A DNA stretch of 64,000 nt from Natrinema zhouii (GCF_013456555.2 NZ_CP059154.1:2728001-2792000), one strand, 5' to 3'; shown: positions 31,443 through 39,834, numbered from the stretch's first letter. Made by a program: numbers and translations. The notes: generated by a model not told the origin, from the sequence alone.

Positions 31443-32564
31443 ATGCACGATTTCCGACTGGATCGGCGGTCCTTTCTCGCGGCCGCGAGCGCCGGACTCG
31501 CCGGCGCCGCCGCCGGCTGTGCCGCGCCCCGAGCGGACAGCTCGATCGAGGGAAACTCCTCGCACACCATCGATCGAGACGATATCGCGGAGGGGTCGGC
31601 CTTTACGGATCTCTACAGGGCGGTCATCGATTCGGTCACGCAGGTTCGCGTCTTCGGGCTTCGGGATCCGGACACAGGTGTCGAGGGGCGCGGACAGGGC
31701 TCGGGGTTCCTCTACGACGATCGACACGTCGTGACCAACGACCACGTCATCGGTAACGGCACGGCGGCCGACCTCCAGTACATCACCGGCGACTGGACCG
31801 GGACCCGGCTCGTCGGGCGCGACTACCACAGCGATCTGGCCGTCCTCGAGGTCGATCACGTCCCGAAGGCGGCGACGCCGCTCTCCCTGACGGAGAAGGC
31901 TCCCGTCGTCGGCCAGCAGGTGGCCGCTGTCGGTAACCCCTACGGGCTCGACGGCTCGATGTCGTCGGGGATCGTCAGCGGTATCGACCGGACGCTCGAC
32001 TTCCCCGACCGGCAGTTCTCCTATCCCAACGTCATCCAGACCGACGCTGCCGTCAACCCCGGCAACAGCGGCGGCCCGCTCATCGATCTCGAGGGAGCGG
32101 TCGTCGGCGTCGTCACCGCTGCCGGCGGCGACAACATCGGCTTCGCGATCTCGGCGGCCCTCGCCGAGCGCGTCGTCCCGGCGCTCATCGAGGACGGCGA
32201 GTACAACCATTCGTATCTGGGAATCGTATTCCGCACGGTCGACCGCCTCGTCGCCGAGGCTAACGACCTCTCCGAAGCGACCGGCGTCATGGTCACCCGC
32301 GTCGACGACGGCTCGGCCGCCGACGGCGTCTTCGAGCCGGCCTCGTGGTCCGTCCAGCGACACGGCGAGTCGATCCCCGTCGGCGGTGACGTCATCCTCG
32401 CGTTCGACGGGGAGCCGATCCCCGACCGCCACGCGCTGTCGACGTACCTCGCACTCGAGACCAGCCCTGGAGATACCCTCTCGATTCGGCTCGAGCGAGA
32501 CGGCCGAACGATCACTGAAAGCCTGACCCTCGGTGCCCGACCATCGGTCTCCCGTCGCGACTGA
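31443..32564 (+). CDS. Tat-exported HtrA-like S1C serine protease
   Basis: 373 aa from ATG 31443. The N-terminus LDRRSFLAAASAGLAGAAAGC is a twin-arginine signal with a lipobox ending in cysteine, so the mature enzyme is a surface lipoprotein. The catalytic triad is visible: His in VVTNDHVIG, Asp in HSDLAVLEV, and Ser in NPGNSGGPLI. A single C-terminal PDZ domain (YLGIVFRTVDRLVAEAN to GDTLSIRLERDGR) follows. It likely performs quality control of exported proteins. Confidence 0.93.
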   Translation: MHDFRLDRRSFLAAASAGLAGAAAGCAAPRADSSIEGNSSHTIDRDDIAEGSAFTDLYRAVIDSVTQVRVFGLRDPDTGVEGRGQGSGFLYDDRHVVTNDHVIGNGTAADLQYITGDWTGTRLVGRDYHSDLAVLEVDHVPKAATPLSLTEKAPVVGQQVAAVGNPYGLDGSMSSGIVSGIDRTLDFPDRQFSYPNVIQTDAAVNPGNSGGPLIDLEGAVVGVVTAAGGDNIGFAISAALAERVVPALIEDGEYNHSYLGIVFRTVDRLVAEANDLSEATGVMVTRVDDGSAADGVFEPASWSVQRHGESIPVGGDVILAFDGEPIPDRHALSTYLALETSPGDTLSIRLERDGRTITESLTLGARPSVSRRD

Positions 32565-32904
32565 CAGTCACTGCGAGTGCCGCGCTGATCGCTCCCCTCG
32601 AGCACTCGAGTGGGAGGAACGCCGGTCGGTCGTCGACCCGAGCCGTCAGTTCCGGTCAGAATGCGTCGGTAGACTGCTCGAAACCACTCATTATCCTGTC
32701 AATAGGTCCGTATTTTCGTCTCAGACGTCTCATAGCGGTATCGTACACGTCAGCGCTTATTGTGTTCTTTTTCGGACGATTACCTCGGCTGAATTGCGGT
32801 AGAACCGAACGCTATCGTCCGAATTCGTCGCGTTAGCATCTCGATAACAATAGGCTCGTATCCGGTAGCAGTGTTCGACGCGAGTACCAGTCGCTCGATT
32901 GCCC
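32565..32904. other. Intergenic region, no gene seen
   Basis: No gene seen. The first half continues host-like G+C composition without motifs. The A+T-richer 32690-32900 part likely carries the promoter of the small DUF7511-like gene. Confidence 0.45.
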
Positions 32905-33096
32905 ATGACAGATGCCGACTTCCATCCACCTGACAGCGAGGAACCGCCAGCCGAGCTCGATCACGTCACGATCGAAAACGACGAGGCTCCGGACGAGTGC
33001 GCCATCTTCCCGTCCGAAGCCAGCGAGGACGTGCTGATGACAACCTGGATCTCGGCTCACGACGATTCGTTCGTGGCCCTCGAGTCGATGCGGTAG
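32905..33096 (+). CDS. DUF7511-like small protein
   Basis: 63 aa from ATG 32905. The segment LDHVTIENDEAPDECAIFP and the end TTWISAHDDSFVALESMR match, from memory, a short haloarchaeal family I believe is DUF7511. Acidic with a single cysteine. It is 7 bp before a small membrane-protein gene. Function unknown. Confidence 0.7.
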   Translation: MTDADFHPPDSEEPPAELDHVTIENDEAPDECAIFPSEASEDVLMTTWISAHDDSFVALESMR

Positions 33097-33103
33097 TCCG
33101 ACA

Positions 33104-33292
33104 ATGCGCCTGAGCCACTCCGTTACCGCTGCTGGCTTCTGGCTCGGTACCCTGCTGCCGATCGTCTACGTTCCCGTTATCCTCACCGGAATCGATTCGA
33201 TGAGTCACCTGTCGCTGTTCATCGCGCTGCTGGCGGTCCACGCGCTCGCACTCGTCGTCGGCCACGACTACTCGGGATCGCGATCGCGGTGA
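33104..33292 (+). CDS. Small two-helix membrane protein
   Basis: 62 aa. Two hydrophobic helices at about residues 8-28 and 34-54, joined by a short GIDSMSH loop, and a basic tail. It begins 7 bp after the DUF7511-like gene and is probably co-transcribed. Family not recognised. Confidence 0.6.
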   Translation: MRLSHSVTAAGFWLGTLLPIVYVPVILTGIDSMSHLSLFIALLAVHALALVVGHDYSGSRSR

Positions 33293-33436
33293 TCCCTCAC
33301 CCTATTTGTCTCCTTCGCGGTACTCTCTCGACTACTTCCGTCGACTCTCCCTTTGAGAGCCGTCTTTCGGTCGCGTTCGTGACCGGTCAGCGCTGCACCG
33401 AAAAGTGGTATCTGTCGAATCACGGTAGACAATAGC

Positions 33437-33595
33437 ATGCATACCCGATGTCCGCTCTGTCGACGATCCGTTCCCGACGACGCACAGCACTGGTGTCGGT
33501 GTGGCCAGGTGATGGATTCGCGCTGTTACGACGCACACCGCGAGTGGTGTGCAGTCAGCGGCAGCGACGCCTGGATCGGTGCGCTCGAGTACTAG
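33437..33595 (+). CDS. 52-aa CPxC/CxCG mini zinc-finger protein
   Basis: The frame starts MHTRCPLCRRSVPDDAQHWC and continues RCGQVMDSRCYDAHREWC. CPLC and CRCG are the paired cysteine knuckles of the very small zinc-finger proteins common in haloarchaea. Its stop codon TAG at 33593-33595 overlaps the reverse-strand stop of the next gene in a shared CTAG. The A+T-rich ACAATAGCATGC context suits a leaderless start. Confidence 0.65.
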   Translation: MHTRCPLCRRSVPDDAQHWCRCGQVMDSRCYDAHREWCAVSGSDAWIGALEY

Positions 33596-33777
33596 TTGAG
33601 CGAGGCCGACCAGACCTGAACGCGCGGCGTCCCGCAGCTATCGCAGATGATCGCCCTGTTGTCCTTGTAGGTCGCCCGCTCGAGTTCGCCGTCTTCACAG
33701 TGGTGGCAGGACCGCCCCTCGAGCATCGCGAGCAACTGCTGTTGCCCGTTCGACTGCGACGACTCTGATTTCGCCAT
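33592..33777 (-). CDS. HVO_A0556-like small zinc-finger protein
   Basis: 61 aa from the ATG at 33777. QQLLAMLEGRSCHHCEDGEL and AIICDSCGTPRVQVW give CxxC...CxxC zinc knuckles; the pattern matches, from memory, the HVO_A0556 family of haloarchaeal small zinc proteins, some members of which affect biofilm or swarming in Haloferax. An upstream in-frame start is rejected because the added 34 residues lack composition and conservation. Confidence 0.75.
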   Translation of the reverse strand: MAKSESSQSNGQQQLLAMLEGRSCHHCEDGELERATYKDNRAIICDSCGTPRVQVWSASLN

Positions 33778-33909
33778 GTATTGACTGAATACCGGAGACG
33801 AGGGTAACGGTTGGCCATGCCTATGCAGTGCCACCATCGCGGTATGCAGTCCCGTTGTCGGCGCGTCGAGCCGAAGCATCTATGCCCGCGTCCGGTGAAC
33901 GCCCGGAGG

Positions 33910-34467
33910 ATGTGGCCCTGGGGACACCTCGCCGTCGCCTATCTGCTCTACACCGTCGTCACGCACCGCCGGTTCGGCCGACCGCCGCGAACCTGGCCGG
34001 CGCTCGCGATCGCGGTCGGCTCGCAGACGCCGGACCTGATCGACAAGCCCCTCGCGTGGAATTTCGGCATCCTGCCCGGCGGGCGAACCCTCGCGCACTC
34101 GCTGTTCGTCGTCGCCCTCCTCGTGCCTGCAGTCCTCCTCGTCGCGGATCGCCTCGAGGGTCGCGCGATCGGCGTCGCCTTCCTTATCGGCTACTGCTCG
34201 CACCTGTTGGCGGACGTGCCGCCGCAGGTCCTCTTGGGGGAGTTCGCACACGCCGCCTACCTCCTCTGGCCGGTGCTCGAGCAGCCCCCCGAGGAGCCCG
34301 TCGCTGGGATTCTCGACGCGTTCCTCCACTACTACACGCTCGGGGCCTACGAGTGGATCCAGTTCGGTCTGTTCGCCGTCGCCGTTATCGTCTGGTATCG
34401 CGACGGGATGCCGGGGCTCGAGTGGGTGTTCGACTCGCTCGAGCGCCTATTCGGGATCGGGTCCTGA
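33910..34467 (+). CDS. DUF457 / YdjM-like membrane metal-dependent hydrolase
   Basis: 185 aa from ATG 33910. MWPWGHLAVAYLLY, GSQTPDLIDKPLAW, GGRTLAHSLF and GYCSHLLADV contain the conserved His/Asp residues (GHLAVAY, PDLID, HS, HLLAD) of the family, spread over four membrane segments. It probably acts on a lipid-like substrate in the membrane; the true reaction is unknown. The gene is followed after 130 bp by trmY. Confidence 0.85.
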   Translation: MWPWGHLAVAYLLYTVVTHRRFGRPPRTWPALAIAVGSQTPDLIDKPLAWNFGILPGGRTLAHSLFVVALLVPAVLLVADRLEGRAIGVAFLIGYCSHLLADVPPQVLLGEFAHAAYLLWPVLEQPPEEPVAGILDAFLHYYTLGAYEWIQFGLFAVAVIVWYRDGMPGLEWVFDSLERLFGIGS

Positions 34468-34597
34468 GCGCCGGGTGCGGTTTCCGAGCACCAGGCGGGT
34501 TTCGAGCGCCCGGCGGCGCTTCTGAGCATCGGACGGTGGCGGTGATCCGCCGCCGCCGAATCGTGGCGGCTATCCCGTCGGCCGCCCACGCTCCGGT

Positions 34598-35200
34598 ATG
34601 CGCCAGTTCGTGCTCATCGGTCACGACGTTCCCACGGAGCCCGACTTCTCGCTCGACGACCTCGCGGGCGGAGCCGGTCGCCTCGACGCGCTCTGTCGGT
34701 CGATCACCGCCGCGTTCGTCATCTCCCACGGCATCCGCGAGGACGTGCGCGTCCACCTGATCGCCCGGGACGAGTTCACGATCACCTTCGACGGGAGAAC
34801 GCTCCAGCGGCTCAACCCCGACGAGCGGAGCACCGCCGCGCTGGTTCGCAAGGCCCTCGAGCACCGCGAGAACGCCATCGGCGCGCTGCCCGCCGAACCC
34901 AACCCAGGGATCGAGGTCTACCGCCGCGGATTCGAGGGGACGCTCGAGGAAATCGCCGACGACGGCTCGATCGTCCAGCTCCACGAGGACGGCGAGGCGG
35001 CTGTCGACGTGGCTGCCGAGACGCTGGCGGACGCGATTTTCGTGCTCTCGGATCACCGGGACTTCACGGATGAGGAGGCGGGGTTGCTCGAGGACTACGC
35101 CGACCAGCGGCTTCGACTCGGCCCCGAATTACTGCACGCGGATCAGGCGATCACCGTCGCGCATCACTATCTGGATACGGACGGCTACGAGCGGTTTTGA
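34598..35200 (+). CDS. trmY: tRNA (pseudouridine54-N1)-methyltransferase TrmY
   Basis: 200 aa. A SPOUT-family methyltransferase beginning MRQFVLIGHDVPTEPDFSLDDLAGGAGRLDALC, with HGIREDVRVHLI, the knot region FVLSDHRDFTDEE and the C-terminal RLRLGPELLHADQAITVAHHYLD. It methylates pseudouridine 54, made by Pus10, to m1-pseudouridine in the tRNA T-loop. It stands directly upstream of tRNA-Pro and the provirus. Confidence 0.95.
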   Translation: MRQFVLIGHDVPTEPDFSLDDLAGGAGRLDALCRSITAAFVISHGIREDVRVHLIARDEFTITFDGRTLQRLNPDERSTAALVRKALEHRENAIGALPAEPNPGIEVYRRGFEGTLEEIADDGSIVQLHEDGEAAVDVAAETLADAIFVLSDHRDFTDEEAGLLEDYADQRLRLGPELLHADQAITVAHHYLDTDGYERF

Positions 35201-35306
35201 GGGTGGCTTTGGTGAGGGTTGGCTCGAGGAATCAGCTCCGCTGCCGGCGGTTCGACACCAGCATTCGGAAGCGTTAAACGAACGGATCCGTTCACTCAGA
35301 ATGTGC

Positions 35307-35379
35307 GGGCCGGTGGGGTAGCTTGGTATCCTTCGGCCTTCGGGTGGCCGTAACCGCAGTTCGAATCTGCGCCGGCCCA
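35307..35379 (+). tRNA. tRNA-Pro(CGG), provirus target
   Basis: 73 nt. The acceptor GGGCCGG pairs with CCGGCCC plus discriminator A. The anticodon arm CGGCC-TTCGGGT-GGCCG gives CGG. The T-arm is CGCAG-TTCGAAT-CTGCG. Its last 22 bases are repeated at 56627-56648, showing that an element integrated in the 3' end while keeping the tRNA complete. Confidence 0.95.
35358..35379 (+). repeat. attL of the provirus (tRNA-Pro 3' end)
   Basis: AGTTCGAATCTGCGCCGGCC plus CA. It matches attR in 20 of 22 positions, and the last 13 (CTGCGCCGGCCCA) are identical, so crossover probably took place within this 13-nt core. Confidence 0.85.
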
Positions 35380-35443
35380 CTGGGTACATATACCTTTTCC
35401 CGCACTTCCTGACACTTAGCAGCCGCTCTACGGGGTGGTCTGC

Positions 35444-35674
35444 ATGACGGTCGCACCGTGGCCGTCGGTCGACAATTCGACCTGTAATCACTGCGGTGCC
35501 CATATCACCGATCGGTTCCGCCGCGTCTTCGGTGACGACGACGATCGGGCCCACCGCTGTGGTGACTGCGATACCTTCGCGCGACTGAGCCGTGGCTCTG
35601 CTGCTGGCGTCGACGTTTCGATCCCGGACCCGGAGACATCGCCCGGCCGTCATGGAGGTGAGAGCGATGTCTGA
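35444..35674 (+). CDS. DUF7563-like zinc-binding protein (viral)
   Basis: 76 aa from ATG 35444. STCNHCGAHITDRFRRVFGD and HRCGDCDTFARLSRGSAAG give a CxxC...CxxC zinc knuckle; from memory this matches DUF7563 proteins of haloarchaea and their viruses. It is the first gene inside attL and overlaps the next gene by 8 bp. Probably a small DNA- or RNA-binding early protein. Confidence 0.75.
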   Translation: MTVAPWPSVDNSTCNHCGAHITDRFRRVFGDDDDRAHRCGDCDTFARLSRGSAAGVDVSIPDPETSPGRHGGESDV

Positions 35675-36254
35675 GCGTCTCGAGTGGCCGGACGGGTTCG
35701 AGCGGACGCCGGCTGGCGATCGCGACCCCTACCCGCACGGGTTTCGTGTCTCTCGCACCCGAGCGTTCGACAACGTCCTCGAGGAGTTGCGGAAGATGGA
35801 CGCCCGCAATGTGCAGGTCGAGACGGCTGCACCACACACGCAGGCGCAGCCGCATCGACCGTACGCTGACCGTGATCCGGATGATCCGGGAGTCGTCGTC
35901 TATTTCGAGCGGGACGGTCGGCAGTTCGCAGTTCCGTGCGATCGGTGGAACAACCTGCGAGACAATGCGCAGGCGATCGCGAAGTATCTGAACGCGAAGC
36001 GAGCCCTCGAACGCTACGGCGTCCAAACCGTCGAGTCGGAGTTCTCGACACAAGCGCTCCCGAGCGCTGACGGGGACGCTGTCACTCCGCCAGAGCCGCC
36101 ACACGAGATTCTCGAGGTTGCACCCGACGCTGACGACGGCGTCGTACAGGCGGCGGCTCGAGCGAAAAAGAAAGAGCATCATCCGGATCGAGGCGGCGAT
36201 CGCGAGCAGTTTCAGCAGGTCGTCAAGGCAGAGGGGGCGATGCTCGATGAGTGA
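35667..36254 (+). CDS. J-domain-like protein (viral)
   Basis: 195 aa from ATG 35667, overlapping the previous gene by 8 bp. The N-terminal 110 residues (FDNVLEELRKMDARNVQVET, VVVYFERDGRQFAVPCDRWNNLRDN) form a domain I do not recognise but have seen in haloarchaeal elements. The C-terminal EILEVAPDADDGVVQAAARAKKKEHHPDRGGD carries the HPD motif of DnaJ domains. It may recruit host DnaK or be a J-like replication accessory. An earlier GTG/ATG start would only add Arg-rich residues. Confidence 0.78.
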   Translation: MSERLEWPDGFERTPAGDRDPYPHGFRVSRTRAFDNVLEELRKMDARNVQVETAAPHTQAQPHRPYADRDPDDPGVVVYFERDGRQFAVPCDRWNNLRDNAQAIAKYLNAKRALERYGVQTVESEFSTQALPSADGDAVTPPEPPHEILEVAPDADDGVVQAAARAKKKEHHPDRGGDREQFQQVVKAEGAMLDE

Positions 36255-36618
36255 GTTCGTCCTCGCGAGCGAACTGTACGATGTTGAGAGTCGGACGCCC
36301 ATCGCCCATCCGGCCTATCAAGCGACTGACGCGGACGTTCGGCAGGTGCTCGGCGATCAGGAGATTCGAGCCGACAGCGGATGCTCCTTGAGCAGTACTC
36401 GCCAGCGTAAAAGCGACTGTGCGGTGACGGTCACAGTTACGATTCGAACTCAGGGGAGGGAATCGGTAGGTGGTGTGTCCGAATGGAGTTCCCCAGAGTC
36501 CACCCTAGGATCATGGTCTGACCTGCATAAACGGCGGCTCTCCGGACATTCCTTCCGTTATTACGGATTCGGAATACCGAATTCAGAGTCTGAACACGAG
36601 GACGGTGATTCGCGATGA
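36247..36618 (+). CDS. Unrecognised viral early protein
   Basis: 123 aa from ATG 36247, overlapping the J-domain gene stop by 8 bp and the next gene start by 4 bp (ATGA), so translation is coupled. It starts MSEFVLASELYDVESRTPIA, has two cysteines and a Ser-rich, polar second half. No known domain seen. The coupled position supports it as a real gene. Confidence 0.55.
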   Translation: MSEFVLASELYDVESRTPIAHPAYQATDADVRQVLGDQEIRADSGCSLSSTRQRKSDCAVTVTVTIRTQGRESVGGVSEWSSPESTLGSWSDLHKRRLSGHSFRYYGFGIPNSESEHEDGDSR

Positions 36619-36734
36619 ATCGCCTCGTCGAATCCGACGTGTGTGAGCGCTGTGGCGATCGCGTCGATGCGCTCCGCCGGCTCTGTCCTGACTGTACGCG
36701 CGCAGTTCGCGACGCACGTGAGGGGCCACTATGA
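36615..36734 (+). CDS. 39-aa zinc-knuckle protein (viral)
   Basis: The frame starts MNRLVESDVCERCGDRVDAL and continues RRLCPDCTRAVRDAREG. CERC and CPDC form one zinc knuckle. ATGA overlaps with both the preceding and following genes indicate a translationally coupled series. Function unknown. Confidence 0.6.
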   Translation: MNRLVESDVCERCGDRVDALRRLCPDCTRAVRDAREGPL

Positions 36735-37075
36735 GTTCTCGAGCGTCGGTACTCGAGAGTCCGAAGGTCAGTGATGATGCCGATCGAGACGACCGCGACC
36801 TCGAGGCCGAGTTAGCGAGCCCGGTAGCCGGTCGGTTCGGTATCCCCGTCGACGCAATCTGCGTGGGCTGTGGGCAGACGCACGTCAAGCGTGCCAGCCT
36901 CCAGGAGATGGACCAGCTCCCGCAAGCTGATCTGGCCGCCCTCGAGGTAACGGACTGTACGTCGTTCAAACACGTCTGCTATCCGTGTCAGGGCGCGACG
37001 TGGTGGAATCCCGTGGCGGTGCTCACTGGCTTGCTCGAGAGCGAGCAAGAACGTGAGCGCGAGCGAGGTGAGTAG
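36731..37075 (+). CDS. CxxC zinc-binding viral protein
   Basis: 114 aa. A variable acidic N-terminus (1-38), then ICVGCGQTHVKRASLQEMDQ and HVCYPCQGATWWNPVAVLTG, with CxxC at about 44-47 and 82-85. Likely a small zinc-binding nucleic-acid protein. It ends 2 bp before the GTG of the large replication-like gene. Confidence 0.65.
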   Translation: MSSRASVLESPKVSDDADRDDRDLEAELASPVAGRFGIPVDAICVGCGQTHVKRASLQEMDQLPQADLAALEVTDCTSFKHVCYPCQGATWWNPVAVLTGLLESEQERERERGE

Positions 37076-37077
37076 CG

Positions 37078-38697
37078 GTGTCACAGGTCGAGACGACGCC
37101 ACATGAGATCGAGGGCCGGTGGAAGTGGCCCGACTGGGGCCGCGGACCCTACGACGCGCTGTCATCAGTGATGCTTGGGTCGCCCTTCGAGGGCTACCTC
37201 GAGATCGACACCGAGATCGACGGCGAGCCCTGGCACCTAGAGGTCCGGTACAGCAAGTCCGGGTTCGCACCGCGACTGTCGGACGGGATCAATGCCGAGC
37301 GGCTTTACGAGTGGGATATCGTGGGCCGTGGGCGCGGCGAGCGGAAGGCGTCGTACAACATCGGCCCTCGGTTCCCGAACATGCGCCACTGGGAGAGCGG
37401 CGAGCGGTTGCAGCTCCCGTGGGAGAATCAGGTCGGCGAGGTTGACGGTATCGACGTCGAGTTCCACACGAGTAATATCGAACCCGACCGCGGTCTCGAG
37501 CTACTGCCGGAGTTTTTTGCGGCGGTGTTCGACTATGCTAACGAGCGGGTTCATCCCGACTACTTCCGAGCCGAGCCGCACGAAGCGAGCCGAATGTGGG
37601 CGTACGAACGGTACGTTCGAATCCGTCGCGAGTGGGCGGAAAAGCTCTCGTCGGCCGGTGTGCTGCAGAAGGTTGCGCACTACCTGTCCGACCTCAAGGG
37701 AGTGAAGGCCGAACTCCACATCAACAACAAGGAGGCGATCAACCACCAGAACCGGCTGTTTTTAGATCCGGCATCAGCTGGCGAGCTACTACCGGGGCAC
37801 ACCTACGGACGAAAATTCGAGATCTACCAGCTGAAGGACCCAGACGCAGTCTCGAAAGATCACCCGTCCTACCACCCGAAAGTGGAGGTGTTGGTGAACA
37901 AGTCGATGAACGACAAAGAGGCATGGTCATGGGCCGATCGCCACGCGGTCACCGAGCAGATCGAGGAGACACTGTTGAACGCTCTCCACTGGGAAGACAT
38001 CCCGCTCGGTCCCGACGGCAACAGTGTTTACATCGCCGACGATCACTTCGATGCGGTGGCTCGAGACGACCTGGTCGAACTCTACGAAGACCCGACGCCG
38101 CGCCTTGAGGCGAAGTCTGACCACCTGTTGATGACGACGCTGCGGGACATGGGCGAGACCGCCCGCAACGTGACCGAGACGGTCGCGACGGACGGCGGCT
38201 CGACGATCGACGGGCTCGCCGACGAGCTGGGGAAACACCCTGCGACGATCTACCGGGCGATCAACGATCTCGGTGAGGTCCTCGAGCTCGACCAGGGCGA
38301 CGTATCGTTCCGTGCTCGAAAGTACCGCGAGGAACTGCGAGCGCTCGTCGAGTCGGCCGAGTACGCGATCGAGAGTTACGCCGATCGGATGCAACACCTC
38401 ATGGGCTTAGCCGATCACGTCGCTGAGTCGTCGCCCTTCCAGGAGTGGCTCGCGAAGAACGGCGCCGACCTCGAGTTCGACGAGAACGGCGAGCCCCGGC
38501 GGATGCGGATCGATACAATTCTCTCTCGGTTGAAGTCGGATAGTTTCGAGAACCTTGCGACGATCGCCGGTGAAGCTCTCGAGAAGTGGTCGAAGTCGGG
38601 GAACGATCCAACGGTCCTCCGCGGCGCCGAGCTGACCTGGAAGACTCCCGGCGGCGGAACTGAAACCGGATTCATCGGCGCTGTCGCCGATCGCTGA
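37078..38697 (+). CDS. Large replication-associated-like viral protein with winged helix
   Basis: 539 aa, GTG start. The first 340 residues contain YLEIDTEIDGEPWHLEVRYS, FEIYQLKDPDAVSKDHPSYH and KVEVLVNKSM, which I believe are the DUF7845 group found in haloarchaeal plasmids and pleolipovirus-like elements. A winged helix follows at about 375-415 (TIDGLADELGKHPATIYRAINDLGEVLELDQG). No rolling-circle HUH or primase motif is visible. As the largest early gene beside a hairpin-rich gap it is the best candidate replication initiator; this is inference. Confidence 0.72.
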   Translation: MSQVETTPHEIEGRWKWPDWGRGPYDALSSVMLGSPFEGYLEIDTEIDGEPWHLEVRYSKSGFAPRLSDGINAERLYEWDIVGRGRGERKASYNIGPRFPNMRHWESGERLQLPWENQVGEVDGIDVEFHTSNIEPDRGLELLPEFFAAVFDYANERVHPDYFRAEPHEASRMWAYERYVRIRREWAEKLSSAGVLQKVAHYLSDLKGVKAELHINNKEAINHQNRLFLDPASAGELLPGHTYGRKFEIYQLKDPDAVSKDHPSYHPKVEVLVNKSMNDKEAWSWADRHAVTEQIEETLLNALHWEDIPLGPDGNSVYIADDHFDAVARDDLVELYEDPTPRLEAKSDHLLMTTLRDMGETARNVTETVATDGGSTIDGLADELGKHPATIYRAINDLGEVLELDQGDVSFRARKYREELRALVESAEYAIESYADRMQHLMGLADHVAESSPFQEWLAKNGADLEFDENGEPRRMRIDTILSRLKSDSFENLATIAGEALEKWSKSGNDPTVLRGAELTWKTPGGGTETGFIGAVADR

Positions 38698-39020
38698 ACC
38701 GGCCTCGATAGTGGCAACGCTCTTGTTTTCCTTGTTTTCTACAAGTATTCTTGAATAACATCCCTGCTTAGACAACTCTGGTTGTAGCCACCGGCTCAAG
38801 GGCGGGGTCGGCACCGCGATCGCACCGCAACGCCTGCGAGGTCGTTTCGCGCTTCGCGCGAAAACCCCCTTGGCGGGTGTCCCCAAGGGGACAGCGCCAA
38901 AAAATTACAGCGCACCACCCCTGCCTCCGTACGGCAGCACTCCAGTTGAAGCACACGAAATGGGGGTCTTGATTGCGTGAGCGCTAACGATATCCAAACT
39001 GAAACGCTGGTTTAGTCTAT
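38698..39020. other. Hairpin-rich gap after the replication-like gene (candidate origin)
   Basis: No gene. It contains a TTTCGCGCTTCGCGCGAAA palindrome at about 38850 and a CCCCCTTGGC/CCCCAAGGGG pair at about 38867-38890. At 38893-38961 lies a segment starting AGCGCCAAAAAATTACAG and ending CAGTTGAAGCACACGAA, repeated at 39769-39834. A replication origin near the initiator gene is plausible but not shown. Confidence 0.4.
38893..38961 (+). repeat. Direct repeat, copy 1
   Basis: Shares with copy 2 the ends AGCGCCAAAAAATYACAG and CAGTTGAAGCRCACGAA at similar spacing, while the middle differs. Copies 1 and 2 bracket the membrane-anchored HTH gene and the truncated nuclease fragment. Confidence 0.65.
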
Positions 39021-39416
39021 TCAGAACACCAGAACCATCGCTGCTTCGTAGAAAATGTAGAGTAGAAACAGGAGAATAGCAGCCCGGACAAGATAGCCTA
39101 TGAGATTATCTGGTTGTTCAGTGTAGATTTCGACCAAACTGGGGCCACTCGAAGCACCAATCCTATACTGACCGTTACTGGACGGCATACTTTGAAAGAT
39201 ATCGCCGCCGAACATCCTTTCCATTTCCTTATCTTGGCGGTCCATCATAGCCTCCATTTCATTGTAATCCTCAAAGCGGTTCGTGACCTGACTCACGTAC
39301 GAGGCCGAACAATCGCATGCTTTTGCAATTTCTTTGTTTGTGGCGTTCGGATTCTCATACCACGTGAGAAGTATATCTCGCTGTAAGTCTGTTTTCTCCG
39401 TTTTAGCCGTGGACAT
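39021..39416 (-). CDS. Membrane-anchored HTH protein
   Basis: 131 aa. The N-terminal LQRDILLTWYENPNATNKEIAKACDCSASYVSQV is a clear HTH with an NKEIAKAC/SASYVSQV recognition helix. The C-terminal 24 residues (YLVRAAILLFLLYIFYEAAM) are a membrane helix. A DNA-binding domain tethered to the membrane suggests signal-dependent control or segregation. Codon use is A+T-rich relative to the left part of the provirus. Confidence 0.72.
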   Translation of the reverse strand: MSTAKTEKTDLQRDILLTWYENPNATNKEIAKACDCSASYVSQVTNRFEDYNEMEAMMDRQDKEMERMFGGDIFQSMPSSNGQYRIGASSGPSLVEIYTEQPDNLIGYLVRAAILLFLLYIFYEAAMVLVF

Positions 39417-39638
39417 ATTACGCTGGCATTCGTCTCATATATGAAGAAAGTTGTGGCGAGTTAAGAGTTGAATCATGAACTGGAGCAATTTGCCCCTAAG
39501 GGGGCAGGGCAATTGCGCGGCGCGCGCTCTGCGCGCCGCGCTGAGAGAAAAACGAACTGGCCGTCACCAGACGGTACAGCGGTGGTAGGAGTGAACAGGA
39601 CCTTGTTAACCAGAACTAGCGGAAGCGCTTAGGCGGGG

Positions 39639-39740
39639 TTAGAAAATCGAGTCGATCGAGATCTTCGCTTGTTCGATCCCGCGGTGATCGCCACCGCCGT
39701 GCCAGCGGAGCAGCAGGAGATTGCCCGCGCGGACCATCTT
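39639..39740 (-). pseudogene. Truncated 3' fragment of the nuclease-like gene at 46064
   Basis: The minus strand encodes NLLLLRWHGGGDHRGIEQ then AKISIDSIF and stop, matching DLPLLRWHGGGDHRGTEQAKISIESVF at the end of the intact gene. The two are about 84% identical over 102 nt, and similarity ends at about 39740. Together with the intact gene it brackets the A+T-rich cargo. Upstream of it, a GC-rich hairpin (GCGCGGCGCGCGCTCTGCGCGCCGCG) at about 39515-39541 is the only other structure in 39417-39895. Confidence 0.8.
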
Positions 39741-39768
39741 GTTTCGGTAACTCCATCATCAAGTCGCT

Positions 39769-39834
39769 AGCGCCAAAAAATCACAGTGTCCTGCCCCAGT
39801 GTTGCACAATAGATCTTCAGTTGAAGCGCACGAA
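39769..39834 (+). repeat. Direct repeat, copy 2
   Basis: AGCGCCAAAAAATCACAG to TCAGTTGAAGCGCACGAA, matching copy 1 at both ends. It lies at the left edge of the cargo, just upstream of the 103-aa membrane protein. Confidence 0.65.

Noticed and set aside
31284..32432. 382-codon minus-strand frame over the HtrA-like protease
   Set aside because: Antisense shadow; the plus frame has signal peptide, catalytic triad and PDZ domain.
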